This document shows, in pieces, positions 1-53,307 of a DNA stretch of 64,000 bases. The stretch spans positions 8,383,951 through 8,447,950 of the forward strand of contig OZ024897.1 of NCBI GenBank assembly GCA_964017195.1, written 5' to 3'. The translations under genes were made by a program, and so were the position numbers. Within the stretch, counting starts at the first letter, position 1. The number at the start of each line of letters is the position of its first letter. This DNA is from Siderastrea radians (taxonomy: Eukaryota > Cnidaria > Anthozoa > Scleractinia > Rhizangiidae). Below the pieces are notes generated by a model. The model did not search any database. It was not told the origin of the DNA and saw nothing but the letters and a program-made list of their open reading frames with translations.

Positions 1-21
1 GGGCTACGTCAGCTATTTTAA

Positions 22-421
22 TTAAGGACGGTGCCTCCTACTGTTACTGCGTATCTCGGGTCTGATCCGAGATATTCAGGTTTGTTAAGGAATTTGCCTA
101 CTAATACAACGGTATTCTTGCACGGTTTATGACTATGCGGAAAAAGCAGATCTAAGCAAGGGCTATCAGGACCTGGAAAGAAAATTGGGGGTAACCACGT
201 AATTTCCAGAGATAATTGAATTTAAATTTGGAAAGAAATTGCCATACATTTTTTGTATTTTAAAGCTTTTTTAGAATTATTGTTGCTTAATTATCTCCGA
301 AAAGTGTGTGGTTACCCACATTTTTCTTTTTAGATTCCAATAGGTCTTGCTAAGATCTTCTTTTTGCCCATAGTCATAACCTTTACAAAAATACATCTTT
401 ACTAGGACGCACCGTCCTTAA
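22..421. mobile_element. MITE with TTAAGGACGG termini, copy A
   Basis: The segment opens with TTAAGGACGGTGCCTCCT and closes with CACCGTCCTTAA, so its ends are inverted repeats. A second copy with the same ends and related interior lies at 14419-14832. The interior holds smaller inverted repeats around a GTGGTTACCC-like core. No protein is encoded. TTAA at both ends would fit a piggyBac-type target duplication, which is inference. Confidence 0.75.
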
Positions 422-1250
422 AGCCAAATGTCACATTTACATTAACGAAAACCTAAAAAAAATGGTCCAACTTTGTTTAATGACACTATGAAAAAGTGCA
501 GTAAAACTATTAATCCTCAGGCGTACAAGACGGGGGCAGATGCCATCCCACTTCCCCTCCCCCCTCCCCCACCTTATAAGATTTAACTTCAATTTTTAAA
601 GAGGATTTTCTATCAGCAGGAGATGGATGTGGCTCCTGCAATCAGCACTTGCTCTTTTAAGTAAGCTGTACGCATATCCCTTAGACAAAGTCTGGTGAGA
701 TTCGGTTACTATGGTTACAAGATATTACGTCGTAAGTGGCAGCAGGTGGCCTTTTTCGAATAAACATGCGTGTTTTTCACCTTTTCTTCGGTGAAAAAAA
801 AGCACAAAATGTCGACAAAAAGCAGCAAAGTGTTTCACTATGCCATATTCTGCATGTCTATTGTAGCGTAAAAATTTTCAATTTCCGTCATTTCCTGACA
901 ATTTCTAATTTTGAGTAAAATCCTAGATGGCCGCCATATCGGCCGCCATTTTGGATGACGCCACAGGCCCTCAGTAGCACCACAACCCATCATATTTACC
1001 CATTTACCCAAGTGAGGGGGGGGGGTCCATCAATTCTCCCTTATACCACGGTGGGGGTATGAGTTTGCTTGTACGTCCAAGGGTTAATAAGTGTGTTTGG
1101 TCACGGATAGTCAAGATGGAAATGGATTACAACCTCAAAACGCTGGACCAACTTTTTCAAGTTCTGTGGTTGTGTCTTGCAACATTACAGTTTGCTTTCC
1201 TTGCAAAATTCACTCAACATCTTCCCCTTAGTGTTCTGTGAGCGAAGGTG

Positions 1251-1310
<60 letters not shown>

Positions 1311-2100
1311 CACTTCTAAAGGTATTTGAAACGAAACATCCCAATGGCTCCACTTGAAACAAACAGCCCCCGCCACAACATACACAGTGGAACTTCGTTA
1401 ATGCGAAGGGGTGAACGGGGTATTGATAGCCTACCTAAAGGAAGGATGAACAAAGAGACAAACAAGAGAGGAATCGAAGGAAGATTTAGAAGGCAATATG
1501 AGTTTGTAATTGGCTACCAAATACAGTGTGTCAACTTTTGTTTGCTTAAGCTACCAAGCATTTTAAATAGCCGTATTAACTGGATTAATTTATAAGACAA
1601 CAATTTTGCACTCTAAAGGGTAGTCTTTGGTTTCGTTGAGGAGATGGGCGATACGAAAGTGACTGAGCTTTTGTTTTTGGCTCATAAACAAGGTGCCTTA
1701 CACACACTAGCAGATATGATTGATAAACGTCGGGATGGTCATTAAAAATCTTTGAAAATGCTTTCGGAAATCGCCAGCCAAGACAGCTCTTTCATTTTAA
1801 GTAACAAAGAGTTTTAGGAAAGTTGATTAATAAAACGTCGAGAAGGCCATTAAAAATCTTAAAAACGCTTGCCCAAATCACCGACCAAGGACAGCTGTTC
1901 ACGTTAAGTGACGAAGAGTTTTCGCGAGGTTTCTACAGTGCACTTTAGGCATGGAGATGATGTGCTAGTGTTTAATGATGGCAATAGCTTTTTAATGGTT
2001 CTTCTTGTCAAGGTACTATTAGCCGTTTCTAGTAGACGAGCTTCAGCGGTACAAATCCTTTAATTTCCATTTTATTAAAAAAGGTAACCGTGCGCAATAT
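422..2100. other. Intergenic DNA, no gene seen
   Basis: No recognisable gene. The stretch contains a short poly-C run near 560, a G run near 1017, and a (TAA)n microsatellite at about 1250-1311. The short open frames here look random or arise from the microsatellite. Confidence 0.5.
1250..1311. repeat. (TAA)n microsatellite
   Basis: About 60 bp of uninterrupted AAT/TAA triplets. Read on the minus strand it gives an artificial poly-isoleucine frame. Confidence 0.95.
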
Positions 2101-2104
2101 AATG

Positions 2105-2440
2105 TAGTTCTGACGTTTGAGTCTGTGGATGAAATCCTTTTCTCTGGTCATTCAAATGAAAGCAATTTGAGAAGCACCTTGCCGTGGTCTCTGTGAAAGA
2201 AATTATAACGTGTGACCATTTAAATGAAAGATATCGATCACTACTTTATGCTGTAGGTGTTTTTATTTTTGAGTCTGTGGATGTAGTCCTAAAGTGTGAC
2301 CACACAGACGAAAGCTTTGGGCAGTGCTTTTATCACATAAAGCCTGGAGAATACGTAAAATATATCACGTTATTACACTGTGCTATCTCATATCACATTG
2401 TGGTATTCCAAAGTGACCGGTTTACAGCTCAGCGTTGAAG
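2105..2440 (+). repeat. Diverged copies of the GAGTCTGTGG repeat family
   Basis: Two degenerate units contain the words GAGTCTGTGGATG, CCTAAAGTGTGACCA and ATTCAAATGAAAG, which also define the eight-unit array at 25900-26800. The 84-residue open frame here is a by-product of the repeat. Confidence 0.6.
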
Positions 2441-2765
2441 CTACTTCACCAGGGAAATTACACTGGAATAATAAAATGCCAAATTCGCTCAGAAAATAGT
2501 AAACAATCAAGAAATTCCCGAAATATTCGCACGTATTATCTGTAAAAGCATCGAATACCGTGTATACAATAACGAAAGTTAATGAGCATTGTTCTTCTAT
2601 GGAGCTGCTAACTTGTCAGTTTTCTTTTTTTCGTCTTGAACCTGTGCTGACTATCCTCGGCACGTAATTCCTTCGTTAATTTCGACCAAAGAAAAGGACC
2701 AAAGTTTGTTCACAGTTGATTTGTCGGTCTATTATTCAGCGACAGCCAAGGAAGGCTACACAAGT

Positions 2766-3105
2766 ACGCCTCGCGTGCCCATTTTTCTGGTTTCTCTTAC
2801 AAGTTGCAATGTTGGCCACAGTTCACTCGCAATCGGTTTGCCGGTCTATTTATATCGCAGTCTTTTCTGACAGCCAAAAAAGCCACAGAAGTATGCTTCG
2901 CATGCTCACTTTCTGGTTTCTCCCACAAGTTGTTACGTTGGCCACATTTCGCTCACAGTTGGTTTGCTGGACTATATCTCAGTTTTTCTAACAGCCAAGA
3001 AATCGACAAGAGTGCGTTTTCCGTATCCATTTTATTTTCTCTTACAAGTTGTCGTGTTGGTCAAAGTTCACTCGCAATCGATTTGCCGGTCTGTGCATCA
3101 TCATA
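2766..3105 (-). repeat. Stuttered GPCR 3'-tail repeats
   Basis: Three successive segments of about 120 bp (near 2766-2855, 2894-2985 and 3012-3105) share a CTTACAAGTTG(T/C) ... GTTGGCCACAGTTC ... CGGTTTGCCGGTCT core. The last one is the genuine C-terminal coding end and stop of the GPCR at 3042-4061. The two outer ones are decayed repeats of that tail and downstream sequence. The second GPCR has a single equivalent at about 5777-5860. Confidence 0.65.
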
Positions 3106-4061
3106 AGTCCATTAGCCACCGTGTTTCTTGGTCGGTTACGGCAGCCACACCCACAAAAAAACGCCTTGAACGCTTGCCTATATTTCGGAATTCTCCACGC
3201 ATAAATGAATGGATTTAAACAACAGTTTACAAGAACAAATTTACTCGATGCGTAAAGAAAATATCTAAAGTTTTCCTCTCCTAAGTAAGACGGTTGAAGA
3301 ACTAACATGTTCTGAGCGATAAACAGAGGCATCAAAGCTAAGTAAAACAAGACAAGAACTAGCAGGAAAGCTGAAACAGTTTTTTGTTCTCTGTTTCTGT
3401 GAACAGAAGCCATTGCTTCTCTACTATGGGCAGCTAAATTTTGTACTTGATTGTTGTGCACGCGAAGAGCGCTATAGCTTTTCCAGTACACAACAGGGAG
3501 GACGATCAGAGGAACTGACAAATGAAGATGGCAGTACAGGAGAACGAACACAGTTGTAGATAATCCAAATGATAGACAGGAGAACAATAAGGCGTAAACC
3601 CAGCTAACCGCGAGGAATGTTTTTAGTCTTGTTTTGGTCACGCGCCCTCTGTACTGCAGCGGAGACGAGACCGCGAACAAACGGTCCAAAGACATCGCCG
3701 CTACGATGCAAGACGACACGATATTTGTCACAATACCAACAGAGTTTATAATGATTCCTTCCACGACGAGGGTTTCTCTTTTTCGGCTGTTGAACAAAGC
3801 GACGTCGTAATAAAGACTACCAAACCCAGGCACCAATCCTGTCAGCAAGTCACACACGCTTAAATTTGCCACTAGTAAAGTGACCGGTGTCCGCCATAAT
3901 TGATTTCGACGAGGGTCGCGGTAGATCGTAATCAGCAAAATCACGTTTGAGAGGACTGATGGTGTGGCCAACAGAACGCTAACTATGATTTGCGATAAAA
4001 ATAAAACGTGACTACTTGAATCAGGGGCCGAGGTTGAATTAACTGAATCCGAACTTGACAT
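3042..4061 (-). CDS. Class A (rhodopsin-like) orphan GPCR, melanocortin/adenosine-receptor-like, copy 1
   Basis: Single-exon gene for a 339-residue seven-transmembrane receptor of the plasma membrane. Class A landmarks are visible: Asn39 in helix 1 (SNV), Asp71 in helix 2 (LSVCDLL), Asp126-Arg127-Leu128 at the end of helix 3 (DRL in place of DRY), Pro245 in helix 6 without the usual CWxP, and NPFIY at 283-287 in helix 7. A CGCGC cluster after helix 8 (about 303-307) is a likely palmitoylation site. The N-terminus is short and has an NST glycosylation site at residue 8. There is no cysteine where helix 3 normally bears one and the second extracellular loop is very short, as in the melanocortin/EDG/cannabinoid/adenosine group. 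The ligand cannot be told from sequence. The start agrees with that of the paralogue at 5806-6825. Confidence is high for class A GPCR, low for subfamily. Confidence 0.93.
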   Translation of the reverse strand: MSSSDSVNSTSAPDSSSHVLFLSQIIVSVLLATPSVLSNVILLITIYRDPRRNQLWRTPVTLLVANLSVCDLLTGLVPGFGSLYYDVALFNSRKRETLVVEGIIINSVGIVTNIVSSCIVAAMSLDRLFAVSSPLQYRGRVTKTRLKTFLAVSWVYALLFSCLSFGLSTTVFVLLYCHLHLSVPLIVLPVVYWKSYSALRVHNNQVQNLAAHSREAMASVHRNREQKTVSAFLLVLVLFYLALMPLFIAQNMLVLQPSYLGEENFRYFLYASSKFVLVNCCLNPFIYAWRIPKYRQAFKAFFCGCGCRNRPRNTVANGLMMMHRPANRLRVNFDQHDNL

Positions 4062-4132
4062 TGCGAGGACGTTTTGTGCGGACTGTCGGTGGACGAAAAA
4101 AGTCTGTCGAAGATCAAAGTGATATTTCGAAT

Positions 4133-4144
4133 GTTATATATAAA
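4133..4144 (-). promoter_or_regulatory. Possible TATA box of GPCR copy 1
   Basis: A TATATATAA-like run lies about 75 bp upstream of the start codon of the receptor at 3042-4061. The aligned site of the second gene (near 6895) has lost the TATA pattern, so this may be chance. Confidence 0.3.
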
Positions 4145-4530
4145 AAAGATATTTTTTGACTTGTATTTTGCATAAGTCAAAAAAGTTATACATTAAGGAA
4201 ATTAAAGAACAATGATGTCTCTTTTAAGGGAATCTTATCCTTTAAATAAAAGAGGTGATAAAGGGCTCTCAGGCTAAGCCGTTAAAAAATCATTAAGGTG
4301 TAATTGACAATGTTAATAGGACCGAGTGGAGTACAACTCAGTCTGTAAAATTCCACGGGACCGCCCAATCGGACGACGGCGTACGAAACTTCGACGACAA
4401 GAAATCTTGTTACCAATTAATCATAACTATAACAATATTCGGGGAAACGCTACTGACAAGTTGAAGTTTTTTTCGTGCACAAAATGACAGCAGTATTTGT
4501 GAAAATCATGATCCCCGAACAAAAGTAGCG

Positions 4531-4590
4531 GTGATTTCTTCAATCGACGGCCGAGGTTATAGTAACTGAATCAGAACTAAACATTGTTTT
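4531..4590 (-). pseudogene. Decayed N-terminal stub of a further GPCR copy (A)
   Basis: On the minus strand the frame reads MFSSDSVTITSAVD and then a stop. This matches the first residues of the two intact receptors (MSSSDSVNSTSAPDSS). Only the first 14 codons and some flank survive. Flanking sequence at 4200-4590 aligns with 6960-7300, which shows that a larger block was duplicated. Confidence 0.7.
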
Positions 4591-5760
4591 CCAATTGCTT
4601 TACAATGCAAAAACAACAACAACAGTTTATTGCATTCCCAATTACAAATGGTATTGCACGTAGAAAAAAAAGACAGAAAAAGAAAAAAAAAGTACAGAAG
4701 TAAAATAGCGAAATCGGTTAATTCACAGTTCATGTGTCTATTGATTCATTTCTTAAGGTAAAAGCTACGAAAATGAAGTAACCTAATTTTTAACAAATAA
4801 AAGCATCAATGCTATTACAGAGAAAAACAATTTTTGATATGAGCATTTAAAGAATCGAATCGGGATATTTACTAATAATAACGTCCACTAACGATTTTCT
4901 TACTGTCGTATCTATTGCAAGATAAGAGCAAGTGTACTTCGTTTTCAACTTCATTTGAGCTGCAGTATACGTACTGACAAAATTCTCAGATGTTCTGGGA
5001 GTTTAGGGGTGGAATGTCTTCCAGTTTCAATTCTTAGGTTATGATTACCTGCCCTAAGTTTTGCTACTGTCCGCCGATGTTTCTGGTTTGTAATAAGTTC
5101 TAATGAGTTAGAGGTAGTTACATCTGTTTTAAAAGTAGAGTCGGTAAAAGGTAAGTTTTTCAGTGTTGCATTTGATCATTTCATATCGATGTATTTTAAA
5201 GTCATTTTTAAAGTTTTCAGTTACTTTGGGTCGGTACTCTTTAGTTCTTAGTTCATGCCCGTTAGCATCAATCATAGCTTGGAAATCGGAGTGAAAGTTG
5301 GTACTGTATTGTTTCAGCATATCATACATTGTAAGCATGAATGATTTTTTCACAGAGTCTGCCAATTGGGTTAATGCAAGCTAAACTGTGGACGAAAGCA
5401 ATTTGAAGAAGAACAACTGAACAATCAAGAGAAAGTGACATTTTAGAAGTTGTATGTAATAAACATCTTCTTCACGGGTATTTTTCATAGGAATATAGTT
5501 CTCCATCAGTGGCATCGTTGACACTTTTAAGGGAGTCTTATCCGTTGCTCAGCAGGGGTAACGAAGAGCCCTTCAAGGCGATTGAAAAAGCTCATCAGGG
5601 GATAATGTTGATAATTAGGCCGAACATGGGGTTCGCAGCACCTGACAGTTAGCAAAACCAAAGTAAATACGAATTGGTAATCAAAGCCCTCTCTACACTA
5701 CTACATAACTCTTTAAATATCATTTTTCGTTTGATCGAAAACATAGCTACAAGTGTTTTA
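4591..5760. other. Spacer between GPCR units
   Basis: No gene recognised. The region is A-rich near 4660-4700. The 3' part (about 5510-5660) aligns with 7490-7640 and marks the edge of the duplicated unit. The minus-strand 78-codon frame at 5129-5365 resembles nothing I know. Confidence 0.5.
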
Positions 5761-5805
5761 AAGTATCAAAATGGTACGCCTCGCGTGCCATTATTCCGCT
5801 TTCTC

Positions 5806-6825
5806 TTACAAGTTGTCGTGTTGGCCACAGTTCAGTCGCAGTCGGTTTGCCGGTCTGTGCATCATCATAAGTCCATCAGCCACCGTGTTTCTTGGTCGGT
5901 TACGGCAGCCACACCCACAAAAAACCGCTTTGAACGCTTGCCTATATTTCGGAATTCTCCACGCATAAATGAATGGATTTAAACTGCAGTTCACAAGAAC
6001 AAACTTATTAGACACGTAAAGAAAATTTGTAAACTTTTCCTCCTCTAAGTAAGACGGTCGAAGAACTAACATGTTCTGGGCGATAAATTGAGGCATAAAA
6101 GAAACGTAAAACAAGACAAGAACTAGCAGGAAAGCTGAGATAGTTTTACGTTCTCTGTTTCTGTGAACAAAAGCCATTGCTTCTCTACCATCGGCAGCTA
6201 AATTTTGTACTCGATTGTTGTGCACGCGAAGAGCACGGTAGGTTTTCCAGTACAAAACAGGCAAGATGACTACGGGAAGTGTTACATGAAGATGGCAGTA
6301 CAGGAGAACAAACACAGTTGTGGGTAGTCCTACTGATAAACAAGAGAATAGCAAGGCGTAAAGCCAACTAACTGCGAGGAATACTTTGGTCTTCGTTTTG
6401 GTCACGCGCGTTCGGTATTGAAGCGGCGACGACACCGCGAACAAACGTTCCACAGACATCGCAACTATGGTACAAGACGACACGATATTTGCCACAACAC
6501 TGACAGAGGTAATCATGATTCTCAACCCGACCAGACTTCCTCTTGTGCGGCTGTTGAACGAGGCGATGTTGTAATAAAGAGTTCCTGATCCGGGCACAAC
6601 ACCCATCAGTAAGTCACACACGCTCAAATTTGCCACTAACAAAGTCACCGGTGCACGCCATAATTGGTCTCGATGAGGGTCGCGGTAAATCGTAATCAGC
6701 AAAACCACGTTTGAGAGGACTGTTGGTGCGACCACTAAAACGCTAATTATTATCTGCGATAAGAAGTAGAGGTGACCGCTTGAATCGGGGGTCGAGGTTG
6801 AATTAACTGAATCAGGACTTGACAT
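5806..6825 (-). CDS. Class A (rhodopsin-like) orphan GPCR, melanocortin/adenosine-receptor-like, copy 2
   Basis: Intronless paralogue of the receptor at 3042-4061, also 339 residues and colinear with it throughout with no gaps. It keeps LSVCDLL in helix 2 and NPFIYAW in helix 7, reads VERLFAV at the end of helix 3 (Glu-Arg-Leu instead of Asp-Arg-Leu), and has the same CGCGC tail cluster and the same C-terminal HDNL. Differences cluster in the N-terminus, helix 1, the first extracellular loop and helices 4-5, as expected if ligand recognition has diverged. No frame damage is seen, so the copy is probably functional. It belongs to a tandem array on one strand; corals and anemones are known for large lineage-specific class A receptor families. 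Confidence 0.93.
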   Translation of the reverse strand: MSSPDSVNSTSTPDSSGHLYFLSQIIISVLVVAPTVLSNVVLLITIYRDPHRDQLWRAPVTLLVANLSVCDLLMGVVPGSGTLYYNIASFNSRTRGSLVGLRIMITSVSVVANIVSSCTIVAMSVERLFAVSSPLQYRTRVTKTKTKVFLAVSWLYALLFSCLSVGLPTTVFVLLYCHLHVTLPVVILPVLYWKTYRALRVHNNRVQNLAADGREAMAFVHRNRERKTISAFLLVLVLFYVSFMPQFIAQNMLVLRPSYLEEEKFTNFLYVSNKFVLVNCSLNPFIYAWRIPKYRQAFKAVFCGCGCRNRPRNTVADGLMMMHRPANRLRLNCGQHDNL

Positions 6826-7220
6826 TGTGGGGACGTTGTGTATGAACTGTTTGATGGACGAAAACAGTTTGTGGAAGAAAAAATGATCTTTCGAATGCTA
6901 TGTACAACAAAGATCTTTACGTGTATTTTGCCTGAGTCAAAAAGTTACACATTAGAACAATAAAGAACAATTATGCTTTCTCAAGAAAATAAGAGAGGTG
7001 ACAAAGGGCTCTCTAAGTCGTCAAAAAAAAATCATTTAGGTGTAATTAACGACGTTAACAATACCAAGTAGAGTCGTTAACCTTACGAGTGACTGTCAAA
7101 ATCGGACGACCGCGCAGCAGACATCCTGTTACCAATTAATCATATCTACAACAATATTCGGAAGTTTTTCTTGAATAAAAAGACAGCAGTTTTTGTGAGA
7201 TTCGTGATCTGCTATGATCT

Positions 7221-7300
7221 TCTATGAACTGCGATAACAAGAGGTGATTTCTTGAATCACTGATCGAGGTTGAATCAACTGAACCATGCCAAACATTGTC
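7221..7300 (-). pseudogene. Decayed N-terminal stub of a further GPCR copy (B)
   Basis: Minus-strand residues GSVDSTSISDSRNHLLLSQF align with the receptor N-terminus (DSVNSTSTPDSSGHLYFLSQ) and then lose the frame. Upstream flank at 7320-7380 still resembles the 5' flanks of both intact genes. It occupies the same relative position above copy 2 as stub A does above copy 1. Confidence 0.7.
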
Positions 7301-7667
7301 TAAATATGTTCTGTGTCGCAATGCAGACTGTCCTTTGGACGAAATCAGTTTTTAGCAGAACGACAGATAAACTCGATAGATAAAGTGTTAACTTAAATGT
7401 CACATATGATAAAGAGCTTCTTGATGTGTATTTTTTTTATTTTTCATGGGAAAAAGCTATCCATCAAGAAAAGGAAAAAAACTATAGTTGATACTTCTGA
7501 AGGAGTCTTATCCGCTACTTAAGACAGGAAATCTAGAACTGTCCACGGCGATTCAAAAACTCATTCAGGGATTGTGTGAATAATTAGGCTGAAAAAAGGA
7601 TTCACAGCAGCTCAAAATTAGAACAACCAAAGTGAATATAAATCGGTAATTTACGGCCCTGTCCACA

Positions 7668-8180
7668 TTGATGCATTATGCTTTTAATCTCAGTTTTCAC
7701 GTAATCAAAAACGTAGCAAAATATTTTCGTGGTAGAAGCGTTTTTCACAATAATTGGTTTTCGTTATGGCTTTTTGATGCGCTTTTTCGTATCGTCCACA
7801 CTTCAGCAATCGAAAACAGTGATTGTAGCGAAGGCTTGTTCAAAGTCCTTCAATTTCTCTTCTTAGTTTGCAGTCCAGGTGCTCCTGCTGACAACTTCGC
7901 ACTTGGCCGTTTTTTCGCTCCCTATGAAAACTATTCCTGGGCTCGACTTGTAAGCATGTCAAATGAAGACGGAGATTTTCTAAAAAATCTTTCAAAAGTG
8001 GTTGGTAGTCTGAAGGAGTAAAACGAAGACAATTTTGAAATGCTAACGTCGTTTTCGACCCTTATGACGGGGAAAATTGTTCCGACATCATTCACGACAT
8101 TCTAAGATTAGCGAAAAATCTCTGCAGGAAACTGTATTACAAAACCACTTTCTTTCAACGAAAGTTTTAGTTTGTTGCAG
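7668..8180 (+). other. Region of unresolved coding potential
   Basis: A plus-strand frame at 7668-8021 (117 codons) ends in an acidic, protein-like stretch around SNEDGDFLKNLSKVVGSLKE. After its stop another frame (about 8048-8170) carries FDPYDGENCSDIIHDILRL. On the minus strand, a putative acceptor near 8100 opens a phase-0 frame of about 58 codons that could be a terminal HEATR6 exon, but I see no similarity to the HEATR6 C-terminus. I cannot decide between a small gene, a pseudogene and chance. Confidence 0.25.
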
Positions 8181-8398
8181 CTCGAAAAGAACAAATCACA
8201 CTTATCTTTGCTACATAGATCAATAAAACATGTTTTTTTTAGCCAATCAGCGTGCAGCTCCAATCTGTATTGCAAAGGAAGTGTAACAGAGGTATAGTTA
8301 AAATTATTTTACAGTGATACAGGGTGTTCAATCAATATGCACAAGCTTATGTAGGCTTGACTGTGTGTGCTTGACTCCGTTAGGAGTAACAATCATAC

Positions 8399-51933
<43,535 letters not shown>

Positions 51934-52243
51934 TTTTGGCCTTAGAACTTTGAACTGCTTCTTCTGTTAAGCAGTATTAACCCTCTATTATTTATGATAT
52001 TCTTGTGTTAGTCCCGCCATTTTGATTTTCATGCGACCTACGGGGCACTTTGTTTAGCATACATTGCCAAAAGACTTTTTTAATGGAAACGAGCCCGCGG
52101 AACTCGCGCGGCAACTAGTCAAAGACAGTCAGTCAAAGATCGTTTTCAGTTTATTTCAGGTTGATTGCACTGGACGGTGAAAGGACATATTGAGAAATCA
52201 GTGCACGTGATATGCCGCCTTTATAACTTCGTCTGTAGAAGCG
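51934..52243. promoter_or_regulatory. Divergent (bidirectional) promoter region between HEATR6 and the glycosyltransferase
   Basis: The start codons of the two genes face away from each other, 310 bp apart. The interval lacks an evident TATA box for either side and includes GAGCCCGCGGAACTCGCGCG and a short duplication AGTCAAAGACAGTCAGTCAAAG. It must hold both promoters and both 5' UTRs unless upstream non-coding exons exist. Confidence 0.6.
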
Positions 52244-53307
52244 ATGATGCGATGGCGAAGACGTAAGAAACAATTTGCTTTGGCGATACTCTCCTTGACT
52301 GTGGTCGCCGTAATTCAATTTAGTCGCTATCGAAAAGAACATGGCCATCAGGACGCGACTTCATACAGCACTCAATTTAAGCTTAAACTTTTTCCTCCAC
52401 GTCAGACGACAAAGGGATTTTTAAACGTCGCAATCTGGCAGGAAATTTGTGGCCATCAAATGCGATCGCTAAAAGAATTTCCACTTTTTCCACATGGACC
52501 ATCAAAACGCTTACGGACATCGAGTTTGTGGTTGCATTTTCCGCAAGAATTGGAAGATTTCGGACTTCGTATCTTTGGTTTTCTCTCTCCCAAAGAAACT
52601 GGGAAATACAATTTTTATGTAGCTTCGAGTGGGACTTCAGAACTCTGGATAAGCGCGGATTCAAAGCCAGAAAACAGCAAATTGATCGTCAATACAACTG
52701 CTGAACTAACATCCTGGAAAAATAAGGATAACACAAATAGAATCTCGATGGTCGTGGGAGAGCGTTACTATGTCGAAATTTTACATAAAAATGGCCCTTA
52801 CGACGGAGAGAACCTTAATCATGTTCATGTTACATGGAGTTCATCGTCTTGGAAAGATCATGAACCGAGCGAAATTCCTTCGGATGTGTTTATTGCATAT
52901 GAAATTGACTCGAATGGATTTGATCACGTTCGAACACTTAATCGTGACACGGGAGTTGTCCTTCCGATTCACGTAGAACACAGTGACCCCAGCTTTGTCA
53001 ACGAGAAAGTAAAACACCGTGCAGAAATGTACCTACTCCCTTTCATCAATGAAAGTGATTCCAAAGATCTGTTTCCTCCATGTCAATACAATCCTTCATA
53101 CATAGTGAAAGGACCTCTAAAGAGGTACCAATCTACTTGGGAGATGCACTATACGTCAATTTACCCCTTTGACTATACTGATGTGGTGGAAGAAAAGCCT
53201 TTGCCAGCAGGAAATTTTGTGCATCTTGGCAACGAAGAATTGGAAGAAAATACTGCACAGGCAATTGTTTCTCAAGTCTGGGCACAGATTCAGAGAAAAC
53301 TTCCTGG
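52244..53307 (+). CDS. B4GALNT3/4-like exon 1 (anchor and PA14 domain)
   Basis: It encodes the cytosolic tail, signal-anchor, PA14 domain and stem (to QIQRKLPG). The donor is CTGG|GTAAAT at 53307/53308, phase 2. The open frame would otherwise run only one more codon before TAA. The second Met (residue 2) is an alternative start. Confidence 0.92.
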
